DNA of 64,000 nucleotides from Burkholderiales bacterium (lineage in GTDB: Bacteria > Pseudomonadota > Gammaproteobacteria > Burkholderiales > WYBJ01): assembly GCA_020848435.1 (NCBI GenBank), contig JADLAC010000038.1, positions 1 to 64,000 of the forward strand, in the 5' to 3' direction. Made by a program: the position numbers and the translations under genes. Positions 33,270 to 45,463 of this stretch are shown one piece after another; position 1 is the first letter of the stretch; every line of letters starts with the position of its first letter. The notes beneath the pieces were generated by a model. That model worked only from the letters and a program-made list of their open reading frames with translations. It made no database searches and had not been told where the DNA came from.

Positions 33270-34772
33270 ATGATGAGCGTCATCTCGTACGGCCTGGGGA
33301 CCGTGGTGGGCCTGGTGCTGGTTGCTACCCTGGTCGTGTGGTTCGTCCAGGACGTCACGCAGAAGAAGCATTCGGTGTTGCGCAACTATCCCGTGGTCGG
33401 GCGGCTGCGCTATTTCTTCGAGCGTCAGGGCGAATACTTTCGCCAGTATTTCTTCATGGGCGACCGCGAGGAGATGCCGTTCAACCGCGCGACCCGCGCC
33501 TGGGTGTACCGGGAGGCGAAAGACGAGGGCGGCGTCATCGGCTTCGGCTCGACCAACGACCTGCGCGAGCCCGGCTCGATCATCTTCGTCAACGCGGCGT
33601 TCCCGGTGCTGGAATCGGATCGCCAGTGCAGCTTGCCGCTGGCGATCGGCGAAGGCTACTGCCGGCAGCCGTTCCGTGCCCGCTCGATCGTCAACATCAG
33701 CGGCATGAGCTTCGGCGCGATCTCCGAGCCAGCGGTGCGCGCGCTGTCGCGCGGCGCGGCCGAGGCGGGGTGCTGGATGGATACCGGCGAAGGCGGCCTC
33801 GCGCCCTACCACCTCGAAGGCGGTTGCGACATCATCATGCAGATCGGCACGGCCAAGTACGGCATTCGCACGCCCAGCGGAGAGTTCAGCCCGACCAAGG
33901 CCAAGGAGCTCGCCAAGCGCGTGCAGGCGTTCGAGATCAAGCTTTCGCAGGGCGCCAAGCCGGGAAAAGGCGGCGTGCTGCCGGCCGCCAAAGTGACCGA
34001 GGAAATCGCGCGCATCCGCGGCATTCCCGTAGGCGTCGATTCGATCAGCCCGAATCGCCATCCGGAAATCGCCGACATGACCCAGTTGCTGGACCAAGTC
34101 GCTCATGTGCGCGATCTCACCGGGCGTCCGGTCGGCGTCAAGACCGCGATCGGCGGCTGGGAATTCATCAACGACCTGTGCGAGCAGGTGTTGCGGCGCG
34201 GGCTCGAGTATGCGCCGGATTTCCTGGTCATCGACGGCGGCGAGGGCGGCTCCGGCGCCGCGCCGCAGACGCTCGCCGACCACGTGAGCCTGCCGATCGC
34301 AGAAGCCTTGCCGCGCGTGGTCGATGCGCTGCTCGAGGCGGATCTCAAGCGGCGCGTACGCGTGGTCGCATCTGGCAAGCTCGTCACCTCCGCCAGGGCG
34401 GCATGGGCCTTATGCGTGGGGGCGGATTTCATCAACAGCGCGCGCGGCTTCATGTTCGCGCTGGGCTGCATCCAGGCGTTGCGCTGCCACCAGAACACCT
34501 GCCCGACCGGGGTGACGACGCACAATCGGCGCTTGCAGCGCGGGCTGGTCGTGGAGGAGAAGTATCTGCGGGTCGCCAACTACTGCCGCAACATGAACAA
34601 GGAGCTCGACATGATCGCCCACTCGTGCGGCTGTCACCATGCGCGCGATTTGCGCCGCGAGCACGTTCGGATCGTTCGCAGCGCGAACGAAAGCATTGCC
34701 TTGAACATGCTCTATCCGTATCCCGAGGTGGGCGGCCGGACGCGGCGTGCGGCCGTGCTCGACGCCGCGTGA
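33270..34772 (+). CDS. Membrane-anchored FMN-binding glutamate-synthase-like protein
   Basis: A 500-residue protein. One N-terminal membrane helix (about 5-26) precedes a domain like the FMN/[3Fe-4S] synthase domain of GltB (about 90-470). Seen are G-M-S-F-G-A-I-S near 148, G-E-G-G-L-A-P-Y-H near 172, D-G-G-E-G-G-S-G-A-A-P near 320, and the cluster cysteines C400-x5-C406-x4-C411 in C-I-Q-A-L-R-C-H-Q-N-T-C. The amidotransferase domain of GltB is absent, so it cannot use glutamine alone. Such stand-alone proteins are common in Proteobacteria; their reaction is unknown. The start follows GGGAGG. The gene is divergent from the M20 peptidase. Confidence 0.92.
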   Translation: MMSVISYGLGTVVGLVLVATLVVWFVQDVTQKKHSVLRNYPVVGRLRYFFERQGEYFRQYFFMGDREEMPFNRATRAWVYREAKDEGGVIGFGSTNDLREPGSIIFVNAAFPVLESDRQCSLPLAIGEGYCRQPFRARSIVNISGMSFGAISEPAVRALSRGAAEAGCWMDTGEGGLAPYHLEGGCDIIMQIGTAKYGIRTPSGEFSPTKAKELAKRVQAFEIKLSQGAKPGKGGVLPAAKVTEEIARIRGIPVGVDSISPNRHPEIADMTQLLDQVAHVRDLTGRPVGVKTAIGGWEFINDLCEQVLRRGLEYAPDFLVIDGGEGGSGAAPQTLADHVSLPIAEALPRVVDALLEADLKRRVRVVASGKLVTSARAAWALCVGADFINSARGFMFALGCIQALRCHQNTCPTGVTTHNRRLQRGLVVEEKYLRVANYCRNMNKELDMIAHSCGCHHARDLRREHVRIVRSANESIALNMLYPYPEVGGRTRRAAVLDAA

Positions 34773-34846
34773 TGTCCCCGTCGTGGCCAAGCCGCCGGAG
34801 CGCTCGATCTGCCTCGTGATGCGGCCTGGTCAAGCTGGTGAACCGG

Positions 34847-34874
34847 CTTGAAATGGCTGTGCTGCGCCCCATCT
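34847..34874 (+). promoter_or_regulatory. Consensus sigma-32 heat-shock promoter of clpB
   Basis: CTTGAAA at 34847-34853, a 13-bp spacer, then CCCCATCT at 34867-34874. This is a perfect match to the enterobacterial RpoH consensus (CTTGAAA-N13/14-CCCCATNT). It lies 32 bp before the clpB start. Confidence 0.9.
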
Positions 34875-34906
34875 AGACCGGGTACGATTCAGCGGACCGG
34901 GAAGCC

Positions 34907-37519
<2,613 letters not shown>

Positions 37520-37554
37520 CGCGCTCGCGGGCCGCGGATTCGGCGGGTATGCGA

Positions 37555-37580
37555 CGCGGCACGGGTCGCCGCGTGCCGTG
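37555..37580. terminator. Hairpin between convergent clpB and lipocalin genes
   Basis: CGGCACG at 37557-37563 pairs with CGTGCCG at 37572-37578 across an 8-nt loop; two further flanking pairs (one G-T) extend the stem. There is no T-run on either side, so termination is plausible but unproven. Confidence 0.4.
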
Positions 37581-38654
37581 CTACATCTTGAGCGCGCCGG
37601 CGTAGCCCGTCAGCTCGAGATAGCCGCGGCCGATCGAGCGGCCGTCGCGCACCGCGCGCACGGCGCCTTCCCAATACACCGCCCCGGTACTCAAGCGCGT
37701 ATCGTTCTCCTGGTCGTCCATGAGCGGCTCGAGGGCGAGGGTCGATGCGCCGAGCGTGAGCTGCATGGCGACCGGATAAGCGGCGCCCGTCCGAGGGCTG
37801 CGCCACAGCCGCGCAGGCGCCCAGTGGACCGCGTGCGGCTCGAAGGTGCTGCGTCCGCCGTCAGGCGTGCGTAGCGTCGCCGCCGCCCACAAGGATCCGC
37901 CGGCGCGATGGCGCATGCGAAACGCCATCAGCGCCGAGCCGTCGTAGAGGTTGATGCCCGTCCAATCCCAGCCGAGCGCTTCCGCGGCCATGTACTCGCT
38001 CGACCATTCGTGATCGAGCCAGGCCGTGCCCGCGCCTTCGATCCAACGCTCGCCTGCGCGAACACGCCCCGAAACCTCGAGCTGGGGCAGGCTGTAGTAG
38101 TAGCTCGCCGAGCGCGGCTCGGGGCCTTTGCGGCTGTAGCCGCCATCGCCGTGGAGCAGCGGCGCCTGGGTGGGACGGAACCGGAGCTCGAGCGCAAGCG
38201 CGTCGCTGGCGAGCTGCGCCGCGTACGCCGAGCCCCGCGTTTCGAGGCGCCAGTCGTCGAGCTTGACGTGCATCCGGCCGCTGCCTGCGTCGACCAGGCC
38301 GAAGCCGACACGCGCCACCCGCTGCGCGTGCCGCAGGCGCCCCTGCGCCGGCTCGGACACGGCCGCGTGCGCGATCAGGATGTCGCGCGGATCGAAGCGG
38401 CTCGGGTTGCCGGTATCGACGTGCGGGCGGGTGCGGAAGAAGGTGACCTGGAAACCGAGCGCTGAGCGGTGCTCGTTCAGCCAGCCGGTGACGTACCACC
38501 ATTCGGTGCGGAATTGCGGATGGCTGCCTTCATCGCGCGGGAAGCGTAGCGCATGGCCCGGTACGACCGGGGCGAACGGCTGCGGTCCGGACTGCGCATG
38601 AGCGGGCAGCGCCAGCACGCCGAGCACGCTTTGCAACCACTGCCGTCTATGCAT
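37581..38654 (-). CDS. CrtC/AttH-type lipocalin-fold protein
   Basis: A 357-residue exported protein of the family first named for carotenoid 1,2-hydratase (CrtC) and AttH. The signal peptide (about 1-20) ends L-P-A-H-A. The family hallmarks are H-P-Q-F-R-T-E-W-W-Y-V-T-G near 45-57, D-I-L-I-A-H-A-A-V near 91 and W-L-D-H-E-W-S-S-E near 212. No carotenoid genes are near. It starts 15 bp after an ABC permease gene of the same unit, the known AttFGH-like arrangement, so an envelope or lipid-linked export role is more likely than carotenoid synthesis. Confidence 0.9.
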   Translation of the reverse strand: MHRRQWLQSVLGVLALPAHAQSGPQPFAPVVPGHALRFPRDEGSHPQFRTEWWYVTGWLNEHRSALGFQVTFFRTRPHVDTGNPSRFDPRDILIAHAAVSEPAQGRLRHAQRVARVGFGLVDAGSGRMHVKLDDWRLETRGSAYAAQLASDALALELRFRPTQAPLLHGDGGYSRKGPEPRSASYYYSLPQLEVSGRVRAGERWIEGAGTAWLDHEWSSEYMAAEALGWDWTGINLYDGSALMAFRMRHRAGGSLWAAATLRTPDGGRSTFEPHAVHWAPARLWRSPRTGAAYPVAMQLTLGASTLALEPLMDDQENDTRLSTGAVYWEGAVRAVRDGRSIGRGYLELTGYAGALKM

Positions 38655-38669
38655 GATACGCGCGCCCGC

Positions 38670-41183
38670 TCACCAATCTTCCTTCACCGCGCCCACGATA
38701 TCGTCCTCGAGCACACGGCGAACGCTCACGGCCGCGGTAACTGCGGCGCACGCGGACAGGAGCACGCTCAACGCAACCAGAGGGAACCAGGGAACATCGA
38801 TGTCCATGCTCCAATGGAACGACTGGCGATTGATGACGTGGATCAGGATCAGGCTCATCGCCGCGCCGACGGTCAGGCCGGCCAAAGCACCGAGCGCGCC
38901 GACGAGGCCGCCTTCGATCGCCAACATACGTCCAAGCTGCCGCCGCGACATGCCGATCTGATGCAAGACTCCGAACTCGGCGCGGCGGGCGATCGCCTGT
39001 GCGCTCGCACCGATACTGATGCCGAATAGCCCGATCACCACGGCCGCGACTTGCAGCGCGTAGGTGATGGCGAAGGTGCGATCGAATGCCGCCAGCGACA
39101 ATTGACGCAGGCGCGCGGGCTCGCGCAACTCGATCTCGGCGCCGACATGAAGCGCTCGGCGCAGGATATCGGACGCGTCATCCGGGCTGTGCCGGGGCTT
39201 GAGCCAGATCCACGCTTCGTTCGCTCGCTCGTCTGCCGTGGCTCGAATGTAGACATCGCGCGGGAGGACCACGGCGCCGGTTTGACGCACGTAATCCCGC
39301 CAGATGCCGGCGACGGTCGTATCGATCGTGCGCCCGGCCAGTGGCAGCCGAACGCGTGCACCCACCTCCAGACCGAAGAGATCGCGCATGGCCTCCGAGA
39401 TCCATATCGGCGTGCTGCCGTCGACAGGCAGGCGTTGCGGCGCGACCAGTGGCAAGGCGTCGGGAGCGCGCGGATCGAGGTCGCGAGCGATCAGTGTGAT
39501 CGCAGGTCGATCGGCATCCAGACGCAGCGTGTCGAAGCGGGAGAACACGACGCGCTCGACAGGCTCGGCCGCGCGCAGCAGGACCTGCCGCTCACGATCG
39601 ATCCAGGTGCTCGCGCCGGCGCCGGCACGCGCATACAAGTCCGCCGGCAGTACCGCCTGCAGCCAGTGGTCGAGCGAGCCGCGAAAGGATTGGATCATGA
39701 TGAGCATGGCGACCGCCAGGCTGAAGCTGGCGAGGATCGCGGCCAGGCTGATGCTCGCGTAGCCCGCCGTGCCGCGTAGCTGCTGGAGCGCAAGCCACAG
39801 CGGCAGCGGCCCTCGCGCGGGCAATGCCGCCAACGCCGCGGTTGCGTATGCCGGCATCAGCATCAATGCGCCCAATAGCACGCAGGCGATCGCCGCGTAG
39901 CCGAATACCGGCAGTGCGTCGATCGCGGGCAAGAGGCTGAGCACGGCCGCGCCGGCGAGCAAGCCCAGCCCCGGCAGGTAGCGCGGCAGGCGCCGCAAGG
40001 CGCGCTGTTCATCGCCCGCCCGCAGCGCTTGCGCCGGCGAAGCTCGAGCGGCCTCCAACGCGGGAAAGAAACCGCCCAGGCCGCCGGCCAGTACGCCGCA
40101 AAATGCGATCGCGCCGAGACCCCAGGGATCGATATGCAAGCTGGCCACGATCCGCGCAAAATATCCAGCTCCCAGATCGCCGCCCGCGTGGGTGAGTGCG
40201 ACTTGCGCCGTGAGCACGCCCAAGCCGACGCCGGCAAGCGCGCCGACCACGCCCAGCAGCAGCGCCTCGAGCAGCAACAAAGCCGCGAGCGTGCGCGCCG
40301 GCAGGCCGATCGCACGCAGCAGCGCGAAATGGGTGCGCCGGCGCAAGGCCGACAGGGTCTGCGTGGAAAAGACCAGTACGGCCCCGGTAAACAATGCTAC
40401 CAACGCGAGCATATTGAGATTCACGCGATAGGCGCGCGACAGCGCCACGCTTTGCTCGGCCGCGATCTGCATCTCGGTCGCGAAAACCCCCGGCGGGAGC
40501 TCTCCCGCGAGCCGATCGAGCAACCTGCGCGTGTCCGTGCCGGGTTTCAATCGCAGCTCGATGCGCGATACCCGGCCAAGCTGATCGAACAGCCATTGGG
40601 CGGCGGCGATGTCCATGAGCGCGAGCGGCTGGCGCAACGCGTCGTTGACCGGCAGCACGGCAAGCACATTGAGCTCGACGCGGCGCAGGCCCGACTGCGC
40701 GTCCAGGGTATCGCCCGCGGACAAGCCAAGCTCGCGTGCCGCCGCGGCGCTGAGCATCACGTTGCCGGGTCGCAACAAGTCGAGCAGGCGCTCGCCGGCA
40801 TCCCCGAGCAGCGCCGGCTGCAGCGCCAGAGCGCGAAACGGATCCAAGCCGAGCACGCGCAGCGTTCCGCGCGGTCGAACGAGCGCCACGTCGAGCTCGA
40901 TGAGCGGGCTGGCCACGGCAACCTCGGGCTGCTTGGCAAGCAATGCATAGAGGTCTTCGGCAATACCCGTGCGCGCTCCGCTGACCTGGATATCCGCGTC
41001 GCCCGATAAATTGCGTATGGCGTTGACGAGCTCGGCGGCCGCCGAATGGTTGATGAGGTGGACCGCGGCGCCAAGGGCAACGCCTAGCGCGATCGCGATG
41101 ATGGTAAGCGCGAGCCGGCCGCGGTCGTGGGACCAGGCGCCGCGCGCGAGCGAGCGTGCGAGGGCTGGAAACACGGCCGCCAT
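38670..41183 (-). CDS. FtsX-like ABC transporter permease
   Basis: An 837-residue permease with two FtsX/MacB-like units. An N-terminal helix (about 25-45) is followed by a large extracytoplasmic region (about 50-245), three to four helices (about 250-380), further helices near 400-510, a second extracytoplasmic region (about 520-720), and three final helices. Double-unit permeases of this type resemble those for lipoprotein or lipid extraction and antimicrobial peptide resistance. Its start codon overlaps the ATPase stop (ATGA at 41183). The start MAAVFPALARSLARGAW is right at that overlap. Confidence 0.88.
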   Translation of the reverse strand: MAAVFPALARSLARGAWSHDRGRLALTIIAIALGVALGAAVHLINHSAAAELVNAIRNLSGDADIQVSGARTGIAEDLYALLAKQPEVAVASPLIELDVALVRPRGTLRVLGLDPFRALALQPALLGDAGERLLDLLRPGNVMLSAAAARELGLSAGDTLDAQSGLRRVELNVLAVLPVNDALRQPLALMDIAAAQWLFDQLGRVSRIELRLKPGTDTRRLLDRLAGELPPGVFATEMQIAAEQSVALSRAYRVNLNMLALVALFTGAVLVFSTQTLSALRRRTHFALLRAIGLPARTLAALLLLEALLLGVVGALAGVGLGVLTAQVALTHAGGDLGAGYFARIVASLHIDPWGLGAIAFCGVLAGGLGGFFPALEAARASPAQALRAGDEQRALRRLPRYLPGLGLLAGAAVLSLLPAIDALPVFGYAAIACVLLGALMLMPAYATAALAALPARGPLPLWLALQQLRGTAGYASISLAAILASFSLAVAMLIMIQSFRGSLDHWLQAVLPADLYARAGAGASTWIDRERQVLLRAAEPVERVVFSRFDTLRLDADRPAITLIARDLDPRAPDALPLVAPQRLPVDGSTPIWISEAMRDLFGLEVGARVRLPLAGRTIDTTVAGIWRDYVRQTGAVVLPRDVYIRATADERANEAWIWLKPRHSPDDASDILRRALHVGAEIELREPARLRQLSLAAFDRTFAITYALQVAAVVIGLFGISIGASAQAIARRAEFGVLHQIGMSRRQLGRMLAIEGGLVGALGALAGLTVGAAMSLILIHVINRQSFHWSMDIDVPWFPLVALSVLLSACAAVTAAVSVRRVLEDDIVGAVKEDW

Positions 41184-41860
41184 CAATCGCGCCGTCGCTC
41201 GCTCAATCCCTCGGGGCTCAACAGCAGCATCCGATCGGCCAGCCGGGCCGCGGACGCCGAGTGCGTGACGAGGATGCACGCCGCCCGGCTCCGGTCCACC
41301 CGCTCGCGCAATAGGGCAAGGACTTGCTGTGCGTTGTCGGCATCGAGGTTCCCGGTCGGTTCGTCGGCGAGAACGAGCTTGGGCCGATGAACCAGCGCCC
41401 GCGCGATCGCAACGCGTTGCATCTCCCCGCCGGAAAGCTCGCGCGGTAGAGCCGCCTGCCGAAGCACCAGGCCGACCTCGGCGAGCGCTTGCATCACGCG
41501 GTCGATGCGCTCGCGAGCCGGGCAGCCTGCCATCACCAGCGGCAGCGCGACATTGTCTGCGACGTTGAGATAAGGCAGCAGATGGAAGGCCTGGAAGACG
41601 AAACCCAAGTGCAGGCGCCGATGGGCGGCGCGCGCGGCATCCGGCAGCGCGGCAAGCTCGGTCCCGGCGATGGCGACGCTGCCGGTATCGGCTGTTTCGA
41701 GCCCGGCGATCAGATTGAGCAGCGTCGACTTGCCGCTTCCCGACTCGCCGGTGATCGCCACGAACTCGCCGGCCGCGACGTCGAGATCGACCCCGGCGAA
41801 CAGCACCCGCGCGCCATGGCCGCTGCCGACTCGCTTGCCGAGGCCACGAACCTTCAGCAT
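41183..41860 (-). CDS. ABC transporter ATP-binding protein (LolD/MacB-like)
   Basis: A 225-residue ATPase with Walker A G-E-S-G-S-G-K-S-T near 38, signature L-S-G-G-E-M-Q-R-V near 142, Walker B L-V-L-A-D-E-P-T-G-N-L-D near 162 and the switch His in V-T-H-S near 197. The T-G-N-L-D form is typical of the LolD/MacB/FtsE branch. It is the first gene of the unit ATPase, permease, lipocalin protein. Confidence 0.95.
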   Translation of the reverse strand: MLKVRGLGKRVGSGHGARVLFAGVDLDVAAGEFVAITGESGSGKSTLLNLIAGLETADTGSVAIAGTELAALPDAARAAHRRLHLGFVFQAFHLLPYLNVADNVALPLVMAGCPARERIDRVMQALAEVGLVLRQAALPRELSGGEMQRVAIARALVHRPKLVLADEPTGNLDADNAQQVLALLRERVDRSRAACILVTHSASAARLADRMLLLSPEGLSERRRD

Positions 41861-42002
41861 AGGCGTCCCTTACCCAGCCGATCTCGATTCGCTGTGCGAA
41901 CCCCTCGCGCGGCCGGCATCGCGGCGGCCGGGGTCGGGGGGGCGATGCCGACAAGCCCGCGCCGATAGAATGCGGCTCCAGCGGCCGCGGCGATCGACGT
42001 TG

Positions 42003-43442
42003 TTACTTCGAGCCGTGGCCGCCGAGCAGGACGGCTTTCGTGATGCTACGCCGTGCGCGCACGCTTTGCGGGTTGCCGCGCTCGCGGGCTTCCGTTGCGC
42101 TCTGCGCCAGTGCCGGCTCGTAAGGCTTGCTGAAGTCGAACCCGTCGGCCGCGACCGTGCTTGGCTTGGGATGGCGTGGCTCACGAGCGGTCGAAGTGCC
42201 GCGGCGGTGCTCAGCGCGGGGATGCGCCTCGGGGCGGGGCCTGCGCGTATCCCGATGCTCGCGCTCGGCGCCCAGGGCAAGCGTTTCGCGCGGGATGCTG
42301 CGTTTCAGCAGGCGCTCGATGTCGGCGAGCAGCTTGTGCTCCTCCGGCTCCACCAGCGATATCGCTTCGCCGCTGCTCCCCGCGCGGCCGGTGCGCCCGA
42401 TGCGATGGACGTAGTCCTCGGGCGAATAGGGCAACTCGTAGTTGACGACGATCGGCAGCTCTTCGATATCGATGCCACGCGATGCCACATCGGTCGCGAC
42501 CAGCACGCGCACCTCGCCGTTCTTGAAATCGGCCAGTGCCTTTTCGCGTTCGGCCTGGGTGCGATTGCTATGGATCGCCGTGGCGTTGATGCCGTCGCGC
42601 TCGAGGCCGCGGGCGAGCCGGTTGGCGCCGAGGCGGGTGCGGGTGAAAACGAGGACTTGGCGCAAGTCACGGCTGGTGACCAGATGCGCCAGCGCGCGCC
42701 GCTTGTCGTCGCCGCTGACCGAATAGGCCTGGTGGGTGACGGTTTCGGCGGCTGTATTGCGCGGGGCAACCGCGATCAGGATCGGCCGATTCAGCAATTC
42801 ATCGGCGAGCCTGCGGATGTCATCGGAGAACGTGGCCGAGAACAACAGGTTTTGCCGCTGCTTCGGGATTTGCGCGAGGATGCGCTTGATGTCCGGAAGA
42901 AATCCCATGTCCAGCATGCGATCGGCTTCGTCCAGGACCAGGATCTCGACGCGGCTCAAGTTGGCCGTCTTGTTACGCACGTGGTCGAGCAGGCGCCCGG
43001 GAGTCGCCACCACGACCTCGATGCCGCCGTGGAAGGCTCGGATCTGCGGGTCCATGTCGACCCCGCCGTAGACGACCGCGGTGCGCAGCGGCACGTGCCG
43101 GCCGTAAGCCCTGAAGCTCGCTTCGACCTGAACCGCCAGCTCACGCGTGGGCGTCAGTATCAAGGCGCGCACCGGATGGCGTGCGGGCGAGGGGCTGGCA
43201 TTGGCGTGCGGTGCGAGCAGCTGGAGGATGGGCAGGGCGAAGCTCGCGGTCTTGCCGGTGCCCGTCTGGGCGCTGCCCATGATGTCCCGACGCGCAAGCA
43301 CCGGGGGAATGGCTTGGCGCTGGATCGGCGTCGGTTCGGAGTAACCCTGCTCGGTGATGGCTCGCAGAAGCTCGGGCAGCAGGCCCAGTTCGGCGAAGGC
43401 GGTGGGGACGTTACCTGGATCGGCGTCGGTGTTCGCGGTCAT
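42003..43442 (-). CDS. rhlE: DEAD-box RNA helicase RhlE
   Basis: A 479-residue RNA helicase. The motifs in order are the Q motif (P-T-P-I-Q), A-Q-T-G-T-G-K-T near 60, P-T-R-E-L-A near 105, D-E-A-D near 176, S-A-T near 207, and H-R-I-G-R-T-G-R near 345. The tail after about 375 is basic and disordered (R/H/P-rich), usual in RhlE. It likely works in ribosome maturation or RNA decay at low temperature. A perfect -10 box lies at 43535-43540. Confidence 0.95.
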   Translation of the reverse strand: MTANTDADPGNVPTAFAELGLLPELLRAITEQGYSEPTPIQRQAIPPVLARRDIMGSAQTGTGKTASFALPILQLLAPHANASPSPARHPVRALILTPTRELAVQVEASFRAYGRHVPLRTAVVYGGVDMDPQIRAFHGGIEVVVATPGRLLDHVRNKTANLSRVEILVLDEADRMLDMGFLPDIKRILAQIPKQRQNLLFSATFSDDIRRLADELLNRPILIAVAPRNTAAETVTHQAYSVSGDDKRRALAHLVTSRDLRQVLVFTRTRLGANRLARGLERDGINATAIHSNRTQAEREKALADFKNGEVRVLVATDVASRGIDIEELPIVVNYELPYSPEDYVHRIGRTGRAGSSGEAISLVEPEEHKLLADIERLLKRSIPRETLALGAEREHRDTRRPRPEAHPRAEHRRGTSTAREPRHPKPSTVAADGFDFSKPYEPALAQSATEARERGNPQSVRARRSITKAVLLGGHGSK

Positions 43443-43877
43443 GCTCCATGGCGTTGCGCCCGTTGGCTTGCTCCACGACTGCGGAAAGGTACGGGTCGCA
43501 CGAGTGATCTATGGTTGAAATGGATAAACGACGCATTATAGACCGGTGCGAGTCCATTGGGCGGAAGTTTGTGGCGAGGCGCTGCTCGAGGTCGCGATCG
43601 GTGAGCGCACGGTTTCCTGCCGACGAGCTGCCTGCGAGCCGGCCGGTTGCGCGCGGGCAGCGTGTCTCGGCCGGCCGATCCGGATTATCCAGAAGCCGGC
43701 CGAGTTTGCCGCGGCCGCCCGGTATCGACTCCGGTTCGTGCGCCAAGCTATTGATATCCGGAGACCATTGCAGCGAAAATCGGCGGGTGTAGAGGGCTAC
43801 ACCGGAGCGCGCCGCGGGCTCGGCAAGCGCGTTGGCCAGCAGAGCCAGACGGTCGCTTCCGGAACTCGAGTGGCGCG
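43443..43877. other. 435-bp divergent intergenic region
   Basis: It lies between rhlE (minus) and the HNH gene (plus). It contains a -10-like box for rhlE at 43535-43540 and several GC-rich partial inverted repeats (GCCGGCC types near 43637-43710). I see no gene. Confidence 0.5.
43535..43540 (-). promoter_or_regulatory. Possible -10 element of rhlE
   Basis: TATAAT, a perfect -10 hexamer, on the minus strand about 93 bp before the rhlE start codon. No good -35 hexamer is found at 16-18 bp, so it is uncertain. Confidence 0.3.
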
Positions 43878-44498
43878 ATGATGGCTCAGCTCAATTCGGC
43901 GCAGGCGGCAGCAGTGGGTCAGGGGGGCTTTCCGCTCATCCTGACGCTGGATATGCACGGGGTGCCGCACCGATGGATCACTTGGCAGCACGCCTGCTAT
44001 TACTATGCCAAGGAGCGCATCGCCTGGTCGCTGGGCGGCACCGTGTTCACGATCTACGGCGGCATTTCGCGCCTCTCGGGCCGGCGATCGGAGATCAGCG
44101 CGGCGAGCATCATCGCCATTCGCGGCAAGGCGATGGCGATTCGCTCGTTCAACAACGTCCCGCCGCTCAACAACCGCGAGTTGTTTCATCGCGACCGGCA
44201 TCTGTGTGCCTACTGCGGCGGAGTGTTCAGCACGACACGGCTCACGCGCGACCACATCACGCCGTTTTCGCGTGGCGGCCGCGATGCATGGATGAATGTC
44301 GTCACGGCGTGCCGGGCGTGCAACGAGAGGAAGAGCGACCGCAGCCCCGAGCAGGCGGGCATGGAATTGCTGTACGCGCCGTATGTGCCCAATCGCGCCG
44401 AGTACCTGATACTCACCAATCGGCGGATTCTGGCCGACCAGATGGAGTTCTTGGCGCAACACGTGCCGGCACAGAGCCGGCTGCGCCACGCCATGTAG
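43878..44498 (+). CDS. HNH endonuclease family protein
   Basis: A 206-residue protein with a compact HNH nuclease fold at about 108-165: zinc-binding C-A-Y-C near 112, the D-H of R-D-H-I-T-P near 127, N in W-M-N-V-V near 142, and C-R-A-C-N near 149. The N-terminal part (1-105) has no motif known to me. This type is a widespread single-copy chromosomal gene, not tied to phage or restriction here. The next ATG (43881) could be used instead. It is followed by RNase AM, YciO and TrpS on the same strand. Confidence 0.88.
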   Translation: MMAQLNSAQAAAVGQGGFPLILTLDMHGVPHRWITWQHACYYYAKERIAWSLGGTVFTIYGGISRLSGRRSEISAASIIAIRGKAMAIRSFNNVPPLNNRELFHRDRHLCAYCGGVFSTTRLTRDHITPFSRGGRDAWMNVVTACRACNERKSDRSPEQAGMELLYAPYVPNRAEYLILTNRRILADQMEFLAQHVPAQSRLRHAM

Positions 44499-44592
44499 TG
44501 CGGGATCGCGCTCGGGCGCTCCGAGGCGCGAACTTGCCGCGCGGGCATTGCCTGCCTGCTATGATTCGCTCTGCCCATCGACGAAGTTCGTC

Positions 44593-45450
44593 GTGCTCTC
44601 CATCGATCTCCACTGTCATTCCGACCGATCCGACGGTGCATTGAGTCCAACCGCGCTGATATACCGAGCGGCGGCGCGCGGTGTACGCGTTCTCGCGCTC
44701 ACGGATCATGACACGCTGGCCGGGCTCGATGCCGCGACGGATGCGGCGAAGCAGCATGGGGTCGAGCTCATCGGTGGTGTCGAGATATCGGTCACCTGGC
44801 ACGGCCGCACGCTGCACGTGGTCGGGCTGAACGTCGATCCGCAAGCTGCGGCACTGTCGGAAGGGCTGGCGCGGTTATGCTCGGGACGCCGGCGGCGTGC
44901 CGTGGAGATCGGCGATCGCTTGGACGCAATGGGTGTCCGCGGGGCGCTCGATGCCGCCACCCGGTTGGCATCGAATCCGGATCAGGTCGGGCGCACGCAC
45001 TTCGCGCGTCACCTGGTGGCTTGCGGTGCGGCGAGCGATGTGAAATCCGCATTTCGCCGCTATCTCGCCGAGGGCAGGGCGGGGTATGTGCGGCACCAGT
45101 GGGCGAGCTTGCCGGATGCCGTCGCTTGGATCAGGCAGGCGCGAGGGATGGCCGTCCTGGCCCATCCCGGCCGTTATGGCCTGCGCTCGCCGCGGTTGCG
45201 CTCGCTGTTCGCGGAATTCCGTGCCTTGGGCGGCGATGCGGTCGAGGTGTTGACGGCCAGCCATGGGCCCGAGCAGGTCGACGCGGTCTCCAGGGTGGCG
45301 AACGAATCGGGGTTGCTCGCATCGGCGGGTAGCGATTTCCACGCGCCGGACGAGAGCTGGCTCGACCTCGGGCAGTTGCCCGAATTGCCGGCGAGCTGCC
45401 AGCCCATTTGGCGCGCTTGGACCGATCGCCGCGCGGCTTTCGTGCAATGA
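44593..45450 (+). CDS. yciV: PHP-domain exonuclease (YciV/RNase AM)
   Basis: A 285-residue three-metal PHP phosphoesterase. Metal ligands are in D-L-H-C-H-S-D near 5, T-D-H-D near 38, G-V-E-I-S near 65, A-H-P-G-R near 193 and G-S-D-F-H near 249. The E. coli homologue is a 5'-3' exonuclease that matures 5S rRNA ends and acts on short RNAs and pAp. The GTG start at 44593 places the first motif at the normal distance. It is linked to yciO and trpS, as in other proteobacteria. Confidence 0.92.
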   Translation: MLSIDLHCHSDRSDGALSPTALIYRAAARGVRVLALTDHDTLAGLDAATDAAKQHGVELIGGVEISVTWHGRTLHVVGLNVDPQAAALSEGLARLCSGRRRRAVEIGDRLDAMGVRGALDAATRLASNPDQVGRTHFARHLVACGAASDVKSAFRRYLAEGRAGYVRHQWASLPDAVAWIRQARGMAVLAHPGRYGLRSPRLRSLFAEFRALGGDAVEVLTASHGPEQVDAVSRVANESGLLASAGSDFHAPDESWLDLGQLPELPASCQPIWRAWTDRRAAFVQ

Positions 45451-45463
45451 GCGAGGACCGACG

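Noticed and set aside
37581-38654. Carotenoid 1,2-hydratase (CrtC) as the enzyme name
   Set aside because: There are no carotenoid genes nearby, and the gene is locked in an ABC export operon. The AttH-like lipocalin description is safer.
43443-43877. Mobile element or restriction locus around the HNH gene
   Set aside because: No inverted repeats, target duplications, methylase or transposase are present, and the gene sits beside housekeeping genes with the same base composition.
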